23,132 nt of DNA from Clostridia bacterium (lineage in GTDB: Bacteria; Bacillota_A; Clostridia; Christensenellales; CAG-138), in NCBI GenBank assembly GCA_017553815.1, contig JAFZJT010000257.1, forward strand, positions 1 to 23,132. The letters are read 5' to 3'. Every line of letters begins with the position of its first letter. The first letter of the stretch is position 1. Both the position numbers and the translations under genes were made by a program. Shown here piece by piece: positions 19,821 to 23,132 of the stretch. The notes beneath the pieces are model-generated. The model searched no databases, was not told where the DNA came from, and worked only from the letters and a program-made list of their open reading frames with translations.

Positions 19821-19890
19821 GGTCGAAAAAAGACCGACTTCAAAACCATTTGCGGCGGTTTTATTTGCCGTTTGCCGCATAAAATAATAA
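19821..19890 (+). promoter_or_regulatory. rpsG-fusA spacer with small hairpins
   Basis: GGTC/GACC (19821-19835), AAAACC/GGTTTT (19842-19862, then ATTTGCC) and GCGGC/GCCGC pairings share bases and cannot all form together. The AAAACC stem could act as a leaky terminator that lowers fusA relative to rpsLG. The 99-bp spacer is the longest gap inside rpsL-rpsG-fusA. Confidence 0.35.
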
Positions 19891-19914
19891 TTACAGCGGA
19901 AAGGAGGAGACGCT

Positions 19915-21990
19915 ATGCCGAGAACCACATCGCTTGAGATGACCCGAAACATCGGGATTATGGCTCATATCGACGCGGGCAAGACCACGACCACCGAGAG
20001 GATACTGTTCTACACGGGCAAGATCCATCGCATGGGCGAGGTCCACGAGGGCGCGGCCGCCATGGACTACATGGAGCAGGAGCGCGAGCGCGGCATAACC
20101 ATCACCTCCGCCGCCACCACCGCCTATTGGCGCGATCACCGCATAAACATCATCGACACGCCGGGGCACGTCGACTTCACCGTTGAGGTCGAAAGAAGCC
20201 TTCGCGTGCTCGACGGCGCGGTTGCGGTATTCTGCGCGAAGGGCGGCGTTGAATCGCAGAGCGAGACCGTTTGGCATCAGGCCGAGAGATACGGCGTTCC
20301 GAGGATAGCCTACGTTAATAAAATGGATATCGTCGGCGCGGACTATCTCAACGTTATCGAAATGATGCGCGAGCGTCTCGGCGCAAACCCCGTCGCGATC
20401 CAGCTCCCCATCGGAGCGGAGGCCGATTTCCGCGGCATCGTGGACCTTGTTCATATGTGCGTCGAGGTCTATTACGACGAGGAGGGCACCGATATCCGCG
20501 TCGAGAGCATTCCCGAGAATCTGCTCGAAATGGCGGAGGAGTATCGCAATCTGCTCATAGAGGCCGTTTCGGACGAGAGCGACGAGCTGATGGAGCTGTA
20601 TCTCGGCGGGGATGACATCCCCGAGGAGCTGCTCAAAAGCTGCATCAGAAGCGCAACGATAAATAATCGCGCCGTTCCCGTTTGCTGCGGTTCATCCTAC
20701 AGAAACAAGGGCGTTCAGCCCCTTCTCGACGCGATAGTGGACTATCTGCCGAGCCCCTTGGACATACCGCCCATCGAGGCGATAGGCAAGGGCGGAAGCA
20801 AGAACGTTGAGGTTAAGGCGGACGACTCCGCTCCCTTCGCGGCGCTCTGCTTCAAGATAGTCGCGGATCCCTTCGTGGGTCGTCTCGCGTTCTGCCGCGT
20901 TTACAGCGGCACGCTCAAGGTCGGCACCGCCGTGTTCAACAGCAGCAAGGGCAAGCGCGAGCGCGTAAGTAAGCTCCTTTTGATGCACGCCAACAGCCGC
21001 ACCGAGGTGGAGGAGGTCTACGCGGGCGATATCGTTGCGATGGTCGGCCTCAAGGAGACCATCACCGGCGAAACGCTCTGCAGCGAGGGTCGCCAGCTTC
21101 TGATGGAGTCCATGGATTTTCCGGATCCCGTCATCCGCGTCGCCATCGAGTCCAAGACCAAGGCGGGGCAGGAGAAGCTTGAGGAATCGCTCAGAAAGCT
21201 CGGCGAGGAGGACCCGACCTTCCGCACTTATTCGGACGCGGAAACCGGGCAGACCATCATCGCCGGCATGGGCGAGCTGCATCTCGATATCATAGTCGAC
21301 AGGCTCATCCGCGAGTTCAAGTGCGAATGCCGCGTCGGCAAGCCTTCTGTTGCGTACCGCGAGAGCATCAAATCCCCCGCAAGGGGCGAGGGCGTTTGCG
21401 AGCGCGTTGCGGCGGGTAAGCCCATCTACGGCCGCTGCGTCGTTGAATTCGAGCCGGGTGAAGCAGGAAGCGGCGTCAAGTTTGAAAACCGCGTTTCCAC
21501 CGCCAAGCTCCCCGCGGAGTTTGCAAAGGCCGTTGAAGAGGGCGTTATGGACGCTTCAAGAAGCGGCAATCTCGGCGGCTATGAGTGCATCGATTTCTCG
21601 GCGGCGCTCGTGGATGCGGACGTAAACGAGCTTGAAAGCTGCGAGCTTGCGTACAAGATCGCGGGAAGCTTCGCGTTCCGTGAGGCGTTCTCGAGGGAGA
21701 ATTCGCTCCTTCTCGAGCCCTTCATGAAATGCGATATCGTGGTGCCGGACGAGTTCCTCGGCGACATCATGGGTTCGATCACCGCCCGCCACGGGCAGGT
21801 GCTCGGAAGCGACCCGAGAAGCGGCGGAAGGACCTGCATTGAGGCCATGTGCCCCCTTCGCGAGATGTTCGGCTACGTCAACGACCTGCGCTCAAAGACC
21901 GCGGGCAGGGGCAGCTTCTCGATGCAGTTCGACCACTATCAGGAGGTTCCCGCGAACCTCGTGGACAAGATTCTCGGAATTATATATTGA
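19915..21990 (+). CDS. fusA: Translation elongation factor G
   Basis: EF-G, 691 aa, the GTPase that moves tRNAs and mRNA through the ribosome. G motifs are intact: AHIDAGKTT (17-25), RGITIT (59-64), DTPGH (81-85) and NKMD (135-138), and the G domain text ([15 protein letters not shown]) is of clostridial type. Domains II and III ([13 protein letters not shown]) look normal. Domain IV is divergent: the usual QSGGRGQYG appears as VAAGKPIYG (498-506), and the tip His (E. coli 583) aligns with Asn571. Domain V ([26 protein letters not shown]) is conserved. AAGGAGG (19901-19907) precedes the ATG. Str-operon position favours the main EF-G, but a paralogue of altered function cannot be excluded from this window. 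Confidence 0.93.
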   Translation: MPRTTSLEMTRNIGIMAHIDAGKTTTTERILFYTGKIHRMGEVHEGAAAMDYMEQERERGITITSAATTAYWRDHRINIIDTPGHVDFTVEVERSLRVLDGAVAVFCAKGGVESQSETVWHQAERYGVPRIAYVNKMDIVGADYLNVIEMMRERLGANPVAIQLPIGAEADFRGIVDLVHMCVEVYYDEEGTDIRVESIPENLLEMAEEYRNLLIEAVSDESDELMELYLGGDDIPEELLKSCIRSATINNRAVPVCCGSSYRNKGVQPLLDAIVDYLPSPLDIPPIEAIGKGGSKNVEVKADDSAPFAALCFKIVADPFVGRLAFCRVYSGTLKVGTAVFNSSKGKRERVSKLLLMHANSRTEVEEVYAGDIVAMVGLKETITGETLCSEGRQLLMESMDFPDPVIRVAIESKTKAGQEKLEESLRKLGEEDPTFRTYSDAETGQTIIAGMGELHLDIIVDRLIREFKCECRVGKPSVAYRESIKSPARGEGVCERVAAGKPIYGRCVVEFEPGEAGSGVKFENRVSTAKLPAEFAKAVEEGVMDASRSGNLGGYECIDFSAALVDADVNELESCELAYKIAGSFAFREAFSRENSLLLEPFMKCDIVVPDEFLGDIMGSITARHGQVLGSDPRSGGRTCIEAMCPLREMFGYVNDLRSKTAGRGSFSMQFDHYQEVPANLVDKILGIIY

Positions 21991-21995
21991 GAAAC

Positions 21996-22029
21996 GCCGT
22001 TTTTCTGCTGATTTTAAGGAAAAAAACGG
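21996..22029 (+). terminator. Weak hairpin after fusA
   Basis: GCCGTTTTT (21996-22004) pairs with AAAAACGGC (22021-22029), but TCAAAA follows rather than a T tract. Partial read-through into tuf is likely. Confidence 0.4.
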
Positions 22030-22048
22030 CTCAAAACCCCGTTTCGGG

Positions 22049-22077
22049 ATTGCAAAAAATTTCCGTATGGGGTATAA
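22049..22077 (+). promoter_or_regulatory. tuf promoter
   Basis: TTGCAA (22049-22054), 17-bp spacer, exact TATAAT (22072-22077). It gives tuf a transcript of its own with a leader of about 40 nt, in addition to read-through from the str operon. Confidence 0.8.
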
Positions 22078-22124
22078 TACCAAAGTCTGAATAAAACTAA
22101 TTATCCATTTAGGAGGATTTCACA

Positions 22125-23132
22125 ATGGCAAAGCAGAAGTTCGAAAGAACTAAACCCCATGTAAACATCGGCACCATTGGTCACGTTGACCATGGTAAGA
22201 CCACTCTGACCGCTGCGATCACCAAGACCCTTGCCATGAAGGGCGGCGCTGCTTTCGTCGATTACGCGAACATCGACAAGGCTCCCGAAGAAAGAGAACG
22301 CGGCATCACGATCAACACTGCGCACGTCGAATACGAGACGGCTTCCCGTCACTATGCGCACGTTGACTGCCCGGGTCACGCCGACTATATTAAGAACATG
22401 ATCACCGGTGCTGCACAGATGGACGGCGCTATCCTGGTTGTTGCTGCAACCGATGGTGTTATGGCTCAGACCAAGGAGCACATCCTTCTGTCCCGTCAGG
22501 TAGGTGTACCTTACATCGTAGTATTCTTAAACAAGTGTGATATGGTTGACGATCCTGAGCTGATCGAGCTGGTTGAGATGGAAGTTACCGAGCAGCTGGA
22601 AGAGTACGAGTTCAAGGATTGCCCGATCATCCAGGGTTCCGCTCTGAAGGCTCTTGAAGATCCTTCAAGCGAATGGGGCGACAAGATCATGGAACTGATG
22701 GATACCGTTGATACATACATTCCGGATCCTCAGCGTGATACAGATAAGCCGTTCCTTATGCCGATCGAGGACGTATTCACGATCACAGGTCGTGGTACTG
22801 TTGCAACAGGCCGTGTAGAGCGTGGTACACTGCATATGTCTGATGAAGTTGAGATCATCGGTATCAAGGAAGAGACACAGAAGTCCGTTGTAACCGGTAT
22901 CGAAATGTTCCGTAAGCTGCTTGACGAAGCTCAGGCCGGTGATAACATCGGTATCCTGCTTCGTGGTATCAACAGAACCGATATCGAGCGTGGACAGGTT
23001 GTTGCTAAGCCCGGTTCCGGTACCTGCCATAAGAAATTCACGGCTCAGGTATACGTACTGACCAAGGACGAGGGCGGACGTCACACACCGTTCTTCAACA
23101 ACTACAGGCCTCAGTTCTACTTCAGAACCACC
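22125..23132 (+). CDS. tuf: Elongation factor Tu (3' partial)
   Basis: The first 336 residues of EF-Tu, cut by the window end (about 60 residues missing). It carries aminoacyl-tRNA to the ribosome. GTPase motifs are GHVDHGKT (19-26), RGITI (59-63), DCPGH (81-85) and NKCD (136-139); domain II follows with [14 protein letters not shown] and the start of domain III with [23 protein letters not shown] (22111-22116) lies eight bases before the ATG. Base use changes inside the gene: up to about 22500 Thr is ACC, ACG or ACT and Pro mostly CCC, as elsewhere in the window; later ACA, CCT and CCG become common. This may reflect gene conversion, transfer, or joining of reads from two organisms. Confidence 0.97.
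   Translation, partial: MAKQKFERTKPHVNIGTIGHVDHGKTTLTAAITKTLAMKGGAAFVDYANIDKAPEERERGITINTAHVEYETASRHYAHVDCPGHADYIKNMITGAAQMDGAILVVAATDGVMAQTKEHILLSRQVGVPYIVVFLNKCDMVDDPELIELVEMEVTEQLEEYEFKDCPIIQGSALKALEDPSSEWGDKIMELMDTVDTYIPDPQRDTDKPFLMPIEDVFTITGRGTVATGRVERGTLHMSDEVEIIGIKEETQKSVVTGIEMFRKLLDEAQAGDNIGILLRGINRTDIERGQVVAKPGSGTCHKKFTAQVYVLTKDEGGRHTPFFNNYRPQFYFRTT

Overview
This window reads like a chromosomal segment of a GC-rich, uncultured Clostridia-type Firmicute, probably from the gut. The evidence is strong AAGGAGG ribosome binding sites, SigA-type promoters with 17-bp spacers (often an exact TATAAT), Firmicutes-style RpoB, RpoC, S12 and S7 proteins, a clostridial G domain in EF-G, and secreted proteins with Pro/Thr-rich 'PTPVPET' linkers. 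No tRNA, rRNA, CRISPR array or intact transposase was seen.

Left region (1-9446), accessory and surface functions. The window opens inside a large cell-surface protein: two jelly-roll 'choice-of-anchor J' domains, two cohesin-like domains, proline-rich spacers and a sortase-type tail. A two-gene unit follows, an unrecognised protein plus an MBL-fold hydrolase. A 155-bp MITE-like inverted-repeat element then sits between convergent genes. On the minus strand an XRE-type membrane regulator and a GNAT protein form an operon. Next come a PAP2-like membrane protein, a small lipoprotein, and a secreted C39-like cysteine peptidase carrying SH3-like, Ig-like and InlB-like modules and a C-terminal type I dockerin. 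A cohesin-bearing wall-anchored protein and a dockerin-bearing enzyme within 6 kb suggest a small cellulosome-like display system. Pairing of the two is inference.

Right region (9447-23132), information processing. rpoB and rpoC form one operon with its own TTGACA/TAAGAT promoter and a structured leader of about 180 nt. rplJ and rplL are not directly upstream. Between rpoC and the str operon, where many Firmicutes carry an L7Ae-like gene, lies a Cys-rich two-TM protein with its own promoter. The str operon follows as rpsL, rpsG, fusA and a 3'-truncated tuf, with a leader that could form alternative hairpins over the rpsL ribosome binding site. tuf also has its own promoter.

The points most worth a second look are the cohesin/dockerin pair, the MITE-like element, the rpsL leader, the divergent domain IV of EF-G (tip His replaced by Asn, GGRGQYG motif lost), and an abrupt change of codon style inside tuf that suggests gene mosaicism or a chimeric assembly. 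All calls come from reading the sequence. No database search or folding program was run.
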